This document shows, piece by piece, positions 27,234 through 36,208 of a DNA stretch of 64,000 nucleotides. Each line of letters opens with the position of its first letter. Position 1 is the stretch's first letter. The stretch comes from Asticcacaulis currens. Lineage in GTDB: Bacteria; Pseudomonadota; Alphaproteobacteria; Caulobacterales; Caulobacteraceae. A program made the position numbers and the translations under genes. The DNA is taken from assembly GCF_028550395.1 (NCBI RefSeq), contig NZ_JAQQKW010000006.1:124001-188000 (forward strand), given 5' to 3'. The notes beneath the pieces were generated by a model. It made no database searches. It had not been told where the DNA came from and saw only the letters and a list, made by a program, of their open reading frames with translations.

Positions 27234-29630
27234 TTACCAGTTGTGCGTTACGCGCGTATACAGATAGCGGCCATTGAAGCCGAACGGCGAGAAGCGCGAG
27301 AAGGCCAGCGCGCCCTGCGACCCTTGCAGCGAAGCGATGGTCTTGTCCGGATAGACGTCAAAAACATTGTCCGCGCCGAAGGTGAACGAGGTCTTGTCCG
27401 TCAGCTTATAGCTGGCCGACAGGTCGAGCAGGGTCTTTTCACCGGTATGGATATCGTTCGGGAAGATCGCCGCGGCGTCGATCACGTCACCATAATAGGT
27501 GGCACGACCATTGACGGCCCACTTGCCACCGCTCCAGTCCACCGTGGTGCTGCCCTTGTTCTCAGGCGTCGAGTTGGTGAGGATATACTGACGGATGCGC
27601 GCGAACAGCACCGGTGGGTTTTGCAGGCTCGATACCGTATTGGCCCCCGGCAGACGGGTGATTTCGGTATTGCCCGAATTCCAGGCGAAGTTGAAGTTGA
27701 AGCGGCCGTAATGATCGGTCGGCAGACGATAATTGGCCACCAGATCAATACCGGTCGTTTCGCTGTCCACACCATTGGTGAAGAAGCGCGCCGCCGTGAC
27801 GCCATAGGGCTTCAGCAGGTTGGTGATTTCCGTCGTGCCCGACAGGTTTTCCGTCAGCACGATGCGGTTATCAATATTGATGCGGTAGGCATCAAGCGTC
27901 AGTTCGAACCGGCCCTTGCGATAGACAAGGCCTGCCGCATAGTTGGTGGACTCTTCGGCCTCCAGCGCCGGAGCGCCCAGGGTTCTGGCCACCGCAGACG
28001 AGGCCGGGAAGGTGCCGGTTTCGACCACGACGCCACCCGACACGACCGAAGCGGTCGAGGTGAAGTACTGCTGTTGCAGGGACGGCGCACGGAAGCCCGT
28101 GGACACCGAGCCGCGCAGGGCCAGATTATCGGTCAGTTCGTAGCGCAGCGACAGCTTGCCCGACAGGTTGTCGCCGAAGTCCGAATATTTTTCGGCGCGC
28201 GCGGCAAAGTCGAAGCTTAGTTGCGGCACAACGGTGGCGCTCAGTTCGGCGTAGAGGCCGAAATTGTCGCGGTTGACGTCCACGGCATTCGACGGCTGGA
28301 AGCCGAAGAAGCCCTGTGCCCCGGCACCAGCCGTGGTGATCGGCCCCAGCGCCCAGGATTGTTGTTCCCCGGCCGTGATCTCATAGTTTTCGTGGCGGCC
28401 TTCGACGCCCAGCGCGAAGGTCAGGGGGCTGTAGAAGCCGATGGGGAACTGACGGCTGATGTCGGCATTGAGCACCAGTTGGTCATAGACGACCTTGCCG
28501 TCATAGAAGCTGGTCTTCGAGGCGGTGCCATAGGAGGCGTTGACCGAGTTGAGCGTGTTGTATTCCAGCTCATTGCGGCCCCAGTTGACCGAATAGTCGG
28601 ACGTCCAGTCGCCCCACTGACCGCGGGTGCCAAACGTCGCCGAATAGTTCTTCGACTTGACGCTGATCAGCGGCAGGAAGCCGTCCGGATAGATCGACAC
28701 AACGTTGCCGGAATTGTTGGACGGACGGAAGAAGGCCGCACTTTCGGACTTCAGGTCCTGCACGCCGCCGAAACCATACAGTTCCCAGCCGTTTTGCAGC
28801 GGCTTACCGGCATTGGCGAACAGCGCCAGGCTCTCCTGCTTCGGATCGCCGTAGCGGCCCGTCACGCGGTTGGGCGTGACGCGCGGATCGGTGTCGGCGC
28901 GGTTGGTCGCTTCGCGGTTACGGTATTCACCCGACACGGTCAGGAAGCCATCCGACCCCAGCGGCAAGCCGACCCAACCCGCGACATTCGAGGTGCGGCC
29001 GTCGTTTTCCTTACGCGACGAGCGGGCGGCTTCGACCTCGGTATTGTACTGGCCATAGCTGGCCGAGACGCTGCCGCCCGAACGGGCTTCGCGCAGGCGC
29101 AGGTTGACGACGCCGGCAATGGCGTCCGAGCCGTACTGTGCTGAGGCCCCGTCGCGCAGGATTTCGACCGTGCTGAGCGCCGAGGTCGGGATGGCGTTGA
29201 GATCGGCCGGGGCCGAACCGCGACCGGCGGAGCCATTGGTGTTGACCTGCGCCGAAGTGTGGCGACGCTTGCCGTTCAGCAGGACCAGCGTCTGGTCCGG
29301 GCTGAGGCCGCGCAGAGAGGCCGGGCGCACGCTGTCGGTGCCGTCCACGGCGGACGGGCGCGGGAAGGTGAGGGAGGGGGCGGCGCGCGACAGGGCCTGC
29401 GCCAGTTCGGTCGAGCCCTGTGCATCCAGTGCGTCCTTACGGATCACATCGACGGGGGCGAGGGTATCGAGGCGCGAACGCGGCTGTGTGCGGCTGCCGG
29501 TGACGACCACCTCGGTGACGTCGCTGTCAGCAGACGCCTGCTGGGCGAAGGCGGGGAATGAGATAAGGGTGAGGGCCGTCGTCGCCGTCAGTGCGGCGGC
29601 CAGGGTGCGATGCGAAGCGCGGATGGACAT
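27234..29630 (-). CDS. TonB-dependent outer-membrane receptor
   Basis: 798 aa. Signal peptide cleaved near AFAQQA (about residue 30). A TonB-box-like segment VTEVVVTGSR is followed by the plug (about 50-170; QALSRAAPSLTF, SLRGLSPDQTLVLLNGKRR, VEILRDGASAQYGSDAIAGVVN) and a 22-strand-type barrel ending with an aromatic residue (YTRVTHNW). It takes up a substrate with energy from TonB/ExbBD. The ligand is not evident: the downstream S41 peptidase gene is behind a terminator and no siderophore or sugar genes are adjacent. Confidence 0.92.
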   Translation of the reverse strand: MSIRASHRTLAAALTATTALTLISFPAFAQQASADSDVTEVVVTGSRTQPRSRLDTLAPVDVIRKDALDAQGSTELAQALSRAAPSLTFPRPSAVDGTDSVRPASLRGLSPDQTLVLLNGKRRHTSAQVNTNGSAGRGSAPADLNAIPTSALSTVEILRDGASAQYGSDAIAGVVNLRLREARSGGSVSASYGQYNTEVEAARSSRKENDGRTSNVAGWVGLPLGSDGFLTVSGEYRNREATNRADTDPRVTPNRVTGRYGDPKQESLALFANAGKPLQNGWELYGFGGVQDLKSESAAFFRPSNNSGNVVSIYPDGFLPLISVKSKNYSATFGTRGQWGDWTSDYSVNWGRNELEYNTLNSVNASYGTASKTSFYDGKVVYDQLVLNADISRQFPIGFYSPLTFALGVEGRHENYEITAGEQQSWALGPITTAGAGAQGFFGFQPSNAVDVNRDNFGLYAELSATVVPQLSFDFAARAEKYSDFGDNLSGKLSLRYELTDNLALRGSVSTGFRAPSLQQQYFTSTASVVSGGVVVETGTFPASSAVARTLGAPALEAEESTNYAAGLVYRKGRFELTLDAYRINIDNRIVLTENLSGTTEITNLLKPYGVTAARFFTNGVDSETTGIDLVANYRLPTDHYGRFNFNFAWNSGNTEITRLPGANTVSSLQNPPVLFARIRQYILTNSTPENKGSTTVDWSGGKWAVNGRATYYGDVIDAAAIFPNDIHTGEKTLLDLSASYKLTDKTSFTFGADNVFDVYPDKTIASLQGSQGALAFSRFSPFGFNGRYLYTRVTHNW

Positions 29631-29941
29631 GTGAATGCTCCTGAACAGATCATGGCTTAAACTGGGCCATATCTTGGGGCGGCATAGACCCGTTTAAAGG
29701 GATGAGCCGAGGCATATGTTCTAAGGGCGACGATTAGTTTTGCTAATTCGTCAGGCGGGACTTTTGGGATAAATATCTATAAATCAGAGACTTCTAGTTA
29801 TTTTGCGTGAAAATTAATAAACGGGCTTCGGGGGTGCGTTCAGATTTAAAACAAAATCAGTAGGAATATAGTGGCAATTATGAGACGGCCCGCTTAGCCG
29901 TATTTGCGACCGGAAGGACCGGTGGGTTTCATCAAGGAGGG
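29631..29941 (-). promoter_or_regulatory. 311-nt gap: probable promoter and leader of the TonB receptor, with a stem-loop
   Basis: No gene is visible here. The sequence is clearly AT-richer than its surroundings, especially 29760-29880. A bulged stem-loop at 29729-29752 pairs GACGATTAG with CTAATTCGTC around a TTTTG loop. It lies about 100 nt upstream of the receptor start and would be in the minus-strand leader if transcription starts in the AT-rich part. AGGAG stands just ahead of the ATG. Promoter boxes could not be assigned with confidence. Confidence 0.4.
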
Positions 29942-30025
29942 TGGTGCGGCTAGAGGGACTCGAACCCCCACGCTTTTGGCGCCAGAACCTAAACCTGGTG
30001 CGTCTACCAATTCCGCCATAGCCGC
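29942..30025 (-). tRNA. tRNA-Leu (anticodon UAG)
   Basis: On the minus strand the acceptor arms GCGGCTA and TAGCCGC pair perfectly, followed by discriminator A and an encoded CCA. The D-loop has GGTAGACGC as in leucine tRNAs. The anticodon stem is CCAGG/TCTGG with loop TTTAGGT, giving anticodon TAG, and there is a long variable arm as expected for a class II tRNA. The T-arm contains GGTTCGAGTCC. It reads CUA and, by wobble, other CUN codons. Confidence 0.96.
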
Positions 30026-30159
30026 GCTGGCTCTCCTTTAGACATATCGGCTGGCTTTGACTAGGGGGCGTGTCACAATTGCCATCTGTGTGCGGAAAAA
30101 CCTGTGGCTAACGCCCGCTTCCCGTTCTATCCGTTAAGCCAAAGGGACAGGAGGCGGGC

Positions 30160-30696
30160 ATGACGGTCTATGTGGCGCTGCTGCGCGGCGTAAATGTCGG
30201 GGGCAATAACAAACTGCCGATGAAGGCGTGGTGCGAAGGCCTTGCGGCTCTGGGGCTCGATAATGCCCGCACCTATATCCAGAGCGGCAATGCGCTGTTT
30301 GAAAGTGACCGGGCGGCGGAAAGCCTGCCGGACCTGATTGCCGCCGACATAGGGGCGCGCTTCGGGTTTACGCCCGAATGTCACGTCCTGAGCCTCGATC
30401 AGGTCCACGCCGCGCGTCAGGCCTGCCCGTATGCCCCGGAGGGGGAGGAGGGTCACAAGCAGGTGCATCTGATGTTTATCAAAGGCGACATAAAGACCTA
30501 TGACCCCGACGGCCTTGCGACGCTGGCCACACAGGGTGAGCGGTTTCACATGGGCGAGGGCGTCTTCTATCTCTATACCCCGCAAGGCTTTGGTAAATCG
30601 GTGGTAGCCGAAAAGCTGCCGCGTTTCCTCAAAGCCCGGATGACGGCGCGCAATCTGCGTACTGTGGAGACGCTGATCGAAATGGCGGCTGATTAA
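30160..30696 (+). CDS. DUF1697 domain protein
   Basis: 178 aa. Begins TVYVALLRGVNVGGNNKLPMK and continues with YIQSGNALFES, both hallmark stretches of DUF1697. Single-domain, soluble, no signal peptide. The family has a ferredoxin-like fold of unknown function. A conserved basic patch has led to nucleic-acid-binding suggestions, which I cannot support here. It stands alone between the tRNA and the symporter gene. Confidence 0.88.
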   Translation: MTVYVALLRGVNVGGNNKLPMKAWCEGLAALGLDNARTYIQSGNALFESDRAAESLPDLIAADIGARFGFTPECHVLSLDQVHAARQACPYAPEGEEGHKQVHLMFIKGDIKTYDPDGLATLATQGERFHMGEGVFYLYTPQGFGKSVVAEKLPRFLKARMTARNLRTVETLIEMAAD

Positions 30697-30787
30697 GGGA
30701 TTGTCCAAAGGCGCTCCGCCGTCCGCCTCTTGCCATTATGGCCCACATGTTTAGTGTCAGCGGCAACAGATACGGCGGGAGCACTCC

Positions 30788-32032
30788 GTGAAAAACAAGT
30801 TCGCACTCTTTATCATCGCGGCCATGGTGCTGGGCGTGGCCACGGGATGGGCCAGCAATCAGTACCTCGATGCGGCGCAACTCGAACAGGCAATTTCGAT
30901 CTATGGCCTGCTGACCAAGGTCTTTCTGCTGCTGATCAAGATGATCATTGCGCCCCTCGTGCTGTTCACGCTGGTGGCGGGGATCGGTCATATGGAAGAC
31001 GCGGCGGCCGTCGGCCGCATCGGCGGCAAGGCGCTGGGCTGGTTCATCGCCGCCTCCATCGTGTCGCTGCTGCTCGGCATCGTGATGGTCGAATGGTTGC
31101 AGCCGGGCGCGGGCATGAACCTGCAAACCGCGGCGGACGCCATCAACGCCCCCAATACCTCGAACTTCACGCTGGAATCCTTCATCACCCACATGATTCC
31201 GTCGTCGATCATCGACGCTATGGCCAAGAATGAGATCCTTCAGATCGTCGTCTTCTCGGTCTTTGTCGGCACCGCCATCGCCATGCTGGACGACAAGTCG
31301 CCCGACATCATGCGTCTGGCCGAACAGGGCGCGTCAATCATGCTCAAGGTGACCGAACTGGTGATGAAGTTCGCCCCGTTTGCCATCTTCGGTTCGCTGG
31401 CGGCGACGGTGGCCAAGCAGGGCCTGCCCATCCTCGTCACCTATGCCAAGTTCATCGGCGGCTTCTATTCGGCGCTGGGCGTGCTGTGGATCGTGCTGAT
31501 CTTGGCCGGGCTGGTCTTTGTCGGCGGGCGCATGTTCAAAATTCTGGGGGCGGCGCGTGAACCGGCGCTTCTGGCCTTTTCGACCGCCTCGTCCGAAGCC
31601 GCCTATCCCAAGCTGCTCGAAGGCCTGCCCAAGGTCGGCGTGTCGCGCAAGATCGTCTCTTTCGTCCTGCCGCTGGGCTATTCGTTCAATCTCGACGGCT
31701 CGATGATCTACTGCACCTTCGCCACCCTGTTTATCGCACAGGCGCACGGGGTCGATTTTACCACCGGGCAACTGGTGATGATGCTGTTCCTGCTGCTCGT
31801 CACCTCAAAGGGCATTGCCGGGGTGCCGCGCGCCTCTCTGGTCGTCATTATGGCCACGCTCAGCTATTTCGGCCTGCCGGATGCGTGGATCGCCATTGTG
31901 CTGGGGGTCGATCATCTGCTCGACATGGGCCGCTCAGCAACCAATGTGGTGGGCAATACCGTCGCCTCGGCGGTGGTGGCCAAGTGGGAAGGTCAACTGG
32001 GCGACCCTGAGCCGGAAACCCCCAAGGTCTAA
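30788..32032 (+). CDS. Dicarboxylate/amino acid:cation symporter (DAACS family)
   Basis: 414 aa with about eight membrane segments and the two re-entrant loops of the family. The serine-rich first loop is FSTASSEAAYPKLLE. Segment 7 has GYSFNLDGSMIYC in the place of the NMDGT motif (here NLDGS). The second loop is TSKGIAGVPRASLVV. Members import C4-dicarboxylates, glutamate or aspartate with Na+ or H+. The Leu and Ser substitutions in NMDGT mean the exact substrate is uncertain. Starts with GTG at 30788 after GGGAG. A small membrane-protein gene follows four bases after the stop. Confidence 0.93.
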   Translation: MKNKFALFIIAAMVLGVATGWASNQYLDAAQLEQAISIYGLLTKVFLLLIKMIIAPLVLFTLVAGIGHMEDAAAVGRIGGKALGWFIAASIVSLLLGIVMVEWLQPGAGMNLQTAADAINAPNTSNFTLESFITHMIPSSIIDAMAKNEILQIVVFSVFVGTAIAMLDDKSPDIMRLAEQGASIMLKVTELVMKFAPFAIFGSLAATVAKQGLPILVTYAKFIGGFYSALGVLWIVLILAGLVFVGGRMFKILGAAREPALLAFSTASSEAAYPKLLEGLPKVGVSRKIVSFVLPLGYSFNLDGSMIYCTFATLFIAQAHGVDFTTGQLVMMLFLLLVTSKGIAGVPRASLVVIMATLSYFGLPDAWIAIVLGVDHLLDMGRSATNVVGNTVASAVVAKWEGQLGDPEPETPKV

Positions 32033-32035
32033 GCT

Positions 32036-32374
32036 ATGCGGCGGATCGTTTCGCAATCAGATCTGGATAGGGAATACAGGTGGCAAAGTGCAGGAACGTG
32101 GTCATTGGTCTGGATGTCTCCGTTCCTCGCGGCCCTGCCCATAACGCTTGTCTGGTGGCTTTTTGACAGGTCGTCCGATATTGAGACGATCTGGAGACAT
32201 TTTCTTTTCACCTCGGTGGTCATGATCATCGTGCTAGCGATGAATGTGTTTTCCGTATCGTGGAAAATGGCATTGGGAAGCGCGCTGGCTCAAAGCACGA
32301 TCATAGCTCTGCTGTACGTGTTGTCTCCACATCTTCTCAAGCTACTGATGGCCGCGCGAGCTCTTTTTGCCTGA
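32036..32374 (+). CDS. Small membrane protein, unknown function
   Basis: 112 aa with three hydrophobic segments (about residues 23-42, 55-72 and 82-104). No family recognised. It begins three bases after the symporter stop, so it is probably translated from the same message, and its length and codon use are compatible with a real gene. It could modulate the symporter or be unrelated; context is the only guide. Confidence 0.55.
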   Translation: MRRIVSQSDLDREYRWQSAGTWSLVWMSPFLAALPITLVWWLFDRSSDIETIWRHFLFTSVVMIIVLAMNVFSVSWKMALGSALAQSTIIALLYVLSPHLLKLLMAARALFA

Positions 32375-32465
32375 ACCGACCGATTGCCGGGAAAGACAGC
32401 ACCTCTAATGCTTTTATCGTTGACCTTGGCCCCGCTCATGCCATAAGAGCGCATCTTTAATTTTG

Positions 32466-32500
32466 CCGCCCGCGGTCTGCGCGGGCGGTTGTTTGTCTCT
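32466..32500 (+). terminator. Probable terminator between the symporter unit and tig
   Basis: A perfect 9-bp GC stem CCGCCCGCG/CGCGGGCGG (32466-32474 with 32480-32488) with a GTCTG loop is followed by TTGTTTGTCTCT, a moderate T-rich tail. It sits 92 nt after the small membrane-protein gene and 65 nt before tig. It could also be part of the tig leader. Confidence 0.6.
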
Positions 32501-32565
32501 AACGGCGAACCGCGGAACGAACGCGATGTTCGGTAGCTGCCCTTCGCAACAGGTAAAATAGATCG

Positions 32566-33906
32566 ATGCAAGTCGTTGAAAAACTGAATGAAGGTCTGTC
32601 GCGCGTCTATGAAGTGACCGTGGCCAAGGACGTCCTGGCCGCCAAGCTCGACGCCAAGATCAAGGACATCGCGCCCAAGATGCAGATCAAGGGCTTCCGT
32701 CCGGGCAAGGTGCCCGCGGCGCACGTTCGCAAGCTGTATGGCAAGGAACTGATGAGCGAAGTCCTTCAGGAGCAGCTCAACGAAACCTCGCAGGCGACGC
32801 TGGAGCAGCACAAGGTGCGCCCGGCCAGCCAGCCGGAACTGAACCCGATCGGCGACATCGACGCCGTGATCAAGGGTGAGGCCGATCTGGCCTATGAAAT
32901 CTCGGTCGAACAGATGCCGGAATTCGAGCCGGTCGATCCGGCGACCCTCGAACTGAAGCGTCCGGTCTATGAGCCGACCGAAGCCGAAGTGAACGAGCAA
33001 CTCGAAAACATCCTCAAGCAAACCAAGTCGTATGAGCCCAAGGGCGGCAAGGCCCCCAAGGCGGCGGACGGTGACAAGCTGAAGATCGACTTTGTGGGCA
33101 AGATCGACGGCGAAGTCTTCGAAGGCGGTTCGATGGAAGGTGCTGAGCTGGTCATCGGTTCGGGCCAGTTCATTCCGGGCTTCGAAGAGCAACTGATCGG
33201 CGCCAAAAAGGGCGAAGAGCGCGTGCTCAACGTAACCTTCCCGGCTGATTACGGCGCGGCCAATCTGGCTGGCAAGGCGGCGACCTTTGAAACCACCGTG
33301 CACGAAATCTCGGCCCCCAAGGACGCCGTGGCCGACGATGAGTGGGCCAAGGGCCTCGGCCTCGAAGGTCTGGACGCGCTGAAGGACCTGCTGAAGGGCC
33401 AGTTGCAGCAGCAATACGCTCAGGCCGCCCGCTTCAAGATGAAGCGCGCCCTGCTGGACATCCTCGACGAAAAGCATTCGTTCGAACTGCCGAAGAAGAT
33501 GCTGGACGCCGAATTTGCCGGCATCTGGCAGCAGGTCGAGCAGGACAAGGCCGCCGGTCAACTGTCCGAAGAAGACGCCGCCAAGTCGGAAGACGAGCTG
33601 AAGGGCGAATATATGAAGATCGCCGAGCGCCGCGTGCGCCTCGGTCTGGTCCTCGCGGAAATCGGCACCAAGAACAATGTGCAGGTCTCCGAGCAGGAAG
33701 TGGCGCAGGCCATCGCCCGCGAAGCCCGCAACTTCCCCGGTCAGGAACGTCAGGTGTTCGAGTTCTATCGTCAGAACCCCGCCGCTGCCGCTCAGATCCG
33801 CGCCCCGATCTATGAAGAAAAGGTCGTCGATCACATCTTCGCCATCGCCAAGGTGAGCGAAGAGCCGATCAGCAAGGAAGACCTGCTGGCCGACGAAGAG
33901 GACTGA
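32566..33906 (+). CDS. tig: Trigger factor
   Basis: 446 aa. Ribosome-bound chaperone and prolyl isomerase. The N-terminal domain (1-145) has the ribosome-docking signature GFRPGKVP near residue 45. The FKBP-type PPIase domain (about 160-245) contains GDKLKIDFVGKIDGE and FIPGFEEQLIGAKKGEER. The C-terminal helical chaperone domain runs to the end. Lengths are typical. It heads the tig-clpP-clpX block found in many proteobacteria. Confidence 0.97.
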   Translation: MQVVEKLNEGLSRVYEVTVAKDVLAAKLDAKIKDIAPKMQIKGFRPGKVPAAHVRKLYGKELMSEVLQEQLNETSQATLEQHKVRPASQPELNPIGDIDAVIKGEADLAYEISVEQMPEFEPVDPATLELKRPVYEPTEAEVNEQLENILKQTKSYEPKGGKAPKAADGDKLKIDFVGKIDGEVFEGGSMEGAELVIGSGQFIPGFEEQLIGAKKGEERVLNVTFPADYGAANLAGKAATFETTVHEISAPKDAVADDEWAKGLGLEGLDALKDLLKGQLQQQYAQAARFKMKRALLDILDEKHSFELPKKMLDAEFAGIWQQVEQDKAAGQLSEEDAAKSEDELKGEYMKIAERRVRLGLVLAEIGTKNNVQVSEQEVAQAIAREARNFPGQERQVFEFYRQNPAAAAQIRAPIYEEKVVDHIFAIAKVSEEPISKEDLLADEED

Positions 33907-33938
33907 TCCCGTTTCGACGGTATGGCCTGAATAAGAAA

Positions 33939-33968
33939 AGCGCAGGAGAAGGCTCTCCTGCGCTTTTT
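33939..33968 (+). terminator. Rho-independent terminator of tig
   Basis: An 11-bp perfect stem AGCGCAGGAGA/TCTCCTGCGCT (33939-33949 with 33954-33964), loop AGGC, followed directly by TTTTT. It lies 33 nt after the tig stop. Confidence 0.93.
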
Positions 33969-33970
33969 GT

Positions 33971-34010
33971 TAGAGCGTTCGTCGTCTAGGCTGGGCCGTC
34001 TCACGGCTCT
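33971..34010 (+). repeat. RIME-like palindromic repeat, copy 5 (degenerate module A)
   Basis: A 40-nt element bounded by TAGAGC (33971) and GGCTCT (ending 34010), with GTTCGTCG inside as in module A of copies 1, 2 and 4. It is more diverged than the others: the inner arms no longer pair well. It directly follows the tig terminator and ends 69 nt before the DUF2059 gene start. Confidence 0.5.
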
Positions 34011-34078
34011 GAATTTTGTCTGGCCGCGCCGTCTGCATCGGCTATGCAGGGCTGTCATTTTTTCTAGGGGGGAAGGCC

Positions 34079-34594
34079 ATGCGCCGTTTTCTGATCGCCA
34101 TCACACTGTTTTTCACCGCCGCCGGGCTGGCGCCTTCGGCCATGGCTCAGGAAGTCGCCACGCCGGAAAAGATCGCGCTGGTGAAGCGTTACTACGCTCT
34201 TGTAAAGCTCGATAAGATGTTTGAGCAGATGTTCGACCGCATGGGGCCGGCGATGATCGAGCAGATCAAGGCGCGCGATCCCAATGTGAGCGAGGAACAG
34301 ACCCGGCTTTTTCTCAAAGTGAGCGGCGAGGCCACGACGCAGTATCTGAATAAAATGATGGATCGCTCAGCCACTGTCTATGCCGAGGTCTATACTCTGG
34401 ACGAACTGAAATACATGGTGTCGTTTTACGAAGACCCGCGTGGCAAGGCCATGATTGAAAAAATGCCGCTGGTTATGGAAAAGGCGTCGCAAATCGCGGT
34501 CAGCCTGATGCCGGAATTTCAGGACGATCTGATGAAGCGCATGTGCGAAGTTACGGACTGCAAGGCACCCAAGGCGACGAAGCCCAAGGCGTAA
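34079..34594 (+). CDS. DUF2059 domain exported protein
   Basis: 171 aa from ATG 34079, preceded by GGGGGGAAGG. Sec signal peptide RRFLIAITLFFTAAGLAPSAMA, cleaved near residue 24. The mature protein is helical and has the DUF2059 features: ALVKLDKMFEQMF and the conserved LDELKYMVSFYEDPRGKAMIEKMP-type stretch. It ends with a Lys/Pro tail. Function unknown; predicted periplasmic. It sits between tig and clpP but is separated from tig by a terminator. Confidence 0.85.
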   Translation: MRRFLIAITLFFTAAGLAPSAMAQEVATPEKIALVKRYYALVKLDKMFEQMFDRMGPAMIEQIKARDPNVSEEQTRLFLKVSGEATTQYLNKMMDRSATVYAEVYTLDELKYMVSFYEDPRGKAMIEKMPLVMEKASQIAVSLMPEFQDDLMKRMCEVTDCKAPKATKPKA

Positions 34595-34720
34595 AGTTTC
34601 TCCACTTGAAAACGCGCGGGCAAATTGCCAATTTAAACGGGACGGGGACTGCGCACACCTTCGGTTAATCAAATCAGCCTTAGATGCGGTCTCATAACCC
34701 ATAACGCTTTAGGGACTTCC

Positions 34721-35350
34721 ATGCGCGATCCAGTCGAAAACCTGACCAGCTACCTGATCCCCACGGTCATCGAGCAATCGAGCCGCGGTGAGCGCGCCTA
34801 CGACATCTATTCGCGGATGCTGAAGGAACGCATCATCTTCCTCACCGGCCCGTTCGAAGACGGCATGGCCACCTCGATCTGCGCCCAGTTGCTGTTCCTT
34901 GAATCGGAAAACCCGAAGAAGGAAATCTCCATGTATATCAACAGCCCCGGCGGTCAGGTGACCTCGGCGCTGGCGATCTACGACACCATGCAGTACATCA
35001 AATCGCCGGTCACCACTGTGTGCATGGGCATGGCCGCTTCGGCGGGCTCGCTGATCCTTCAGGCCGGTGAAGCCGGTCAGCGTATCTCGCTGCCCAATTC
35101 CAAGATCATGGTGCACCAGCCGTCCGGCGGGGCGCGCGGCATGGCTTCGGACATCGAAATCCAGGCCGAAGACATCCGCAAGACCAAGAAGCTGCTCAAC
35201 GAAATCTACGTCAAGCACACGGGTCAGCCCTATGACGTGATCGAGCGCACGCTGGACCGCGACCGCTATATGACGGCCGCCGAAGCGAAAGAGTTCGGTC
35301 TGATCGACCACGTTTATGAAAAGCGTACCGATCCGGTCAGCAACGCCTAA
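34721..35350 (+). CDS. clpP: ATP-dependent Clp protease proteolytic subunit
   Basis: 209 aa. Tetradecameric serine protease working with ClpX or ClpA. Catalytic Ser107 is in GMAASAGSL and His132 in MVHQPSGG, and the aspartate lies in the [11 protein letters not shown] region. [20 protein letters not shown] is the handle and oxyanion region. In Caulobacter ClpXP degrades the cell-cycle regulator CtrA; the same role is likely here but not shown by sequence. Its TAA overlaps the end of the convergent HAD gene. Confidence 0.97.
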   Translation: MRDPVENLTSYLIPTVIEQSSRGERAYDIYSRMLKERIIFLTGPFEDGMATSICAQLLFLESENPKKEISMYINSPGGQVTSALAIYDTMQYIKSPVTTVCMGMAASAGSLILQAGEAGQRISLPNSKIMVHQPSGGARGMASDIEIQAEDIRKTKKLLNEIYVKHTGQPYDVIERTLDRDRYMTAAEAKEFGLIDHVYEKRTDPVSNA

Positions 35351-35949
35351 ACAGGCTTTTGCTTGAATAGTCTGTAGTGACCATTCCGGGCGGCCTTGAG
35401 CATCTCAAGGTCGCCCGCTGTGTCTCCATAGGCGGCTTCGAGGTCCAGCGTCTCGCCATAAACCTCATGCAGGCGGCGCATCTTTTCCTCGCCGCGGCAG
35501 TTGAGGCCGTCCAGATGCGGCGTCAGCCGGTCATCAGCGTCGAACCCCAGCCGCGTGCCGATGGTGCGCTCCGCCCCCAGTTTTTTGCCGAACTCCCCCA
35601 CCAGCATTTCGGGGGAGGCGGTGACGATCACCCGTTCGGCCCGCTGTGCCACTTCGACCCAGGTGTGCAGGGCGTCCGGACGGAACAGGCGATCGCCCGT
35701 GGCTTCGGCAAAGGCGGTAAAGCGCGCTTGCAGATCTCCCCGGCTGACCGGCCCCATCAGATGAAACAGCAGGTGCGATTTCAACGCGCCCCGGTCGCGG
35801 GTGTGCAGATAATCGGCCAGCATGTAGGGATGCCGTACAAAGGCGAAGGCCAGCCGGGCATGGCCGCACTGCCACGCTAGAAAGGCGGTAAAGCTGTCTT
35901 TACAGGTCAGGGTGCCGTCAAAATCGAAGGCGTGGACGGGGAGGGGCAT
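35347..35949 (-). CDS. HAD-IB family phosphatase
   Basis: 200 aa from ATG 35949. HAD motif I is [14 protein letters not shown] (nucleophile and acid/base aspartates), motif II is [10 protein letters not shown] (Ser/Thr), and motif III/IV covers the basic residues and [11 protein letters not shown]. The layout is close to SerB-like HAD-IB hydrolases and acyl-phosphatases such as the CicA family of Caulobacter. Substrate unknown. The gene is antisense to, and lies between, clpP and clpX, and its stop overlaps the clpP stop. Confidence 0.87.
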   Translation of the reverse strand: MPLPVHAFDFDGTLTCKDSFTAFLAWQCGHARLAFAFVRHPYMLADYLHTRDRGALKSHLLFHLMGPVSRGDLQARFTAFAEATGDRLFRPDALHTWVEVAQRAERVIVTASPEMLVGEFGKKLGAERTIGTRLGFDADDRLTPHLDGLNCRGEEKMRRLHEVYGETLDLEAAYGDTAGDLEMLKAARNGHYRLFKQKPV

Positions 35950-36208
35950 GGCTGACAATCCGGTTCCCTCTCCCCATATAGGCAACAGGGTTCGCAAAAA
36001 AGCCCCTTAACCATAGCTTGCGAGGCCGGGGTGGTTGAGGGCTGGTCTAATCTGTGCATAGATGGCGAAAGCGGTGTGGGTCTGGCCCAAAATCGTACCG
36101 GAATGACCTTTTCTTAAGGGTCAAAGGTGCATAGTATCGGTTGAATAGTGCCTTGGCATTTTCTCTTTTCAGGGAAAGCGCCAGCGCAAACGAAGGTGAG
36201 AAGCGCTT

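Noticed and set aside
32290-33834. A 514-codon minus-strand open frame
   Set aside because: Antisense to the trigger factor gene; composition is that of a shadow and there is no domain.
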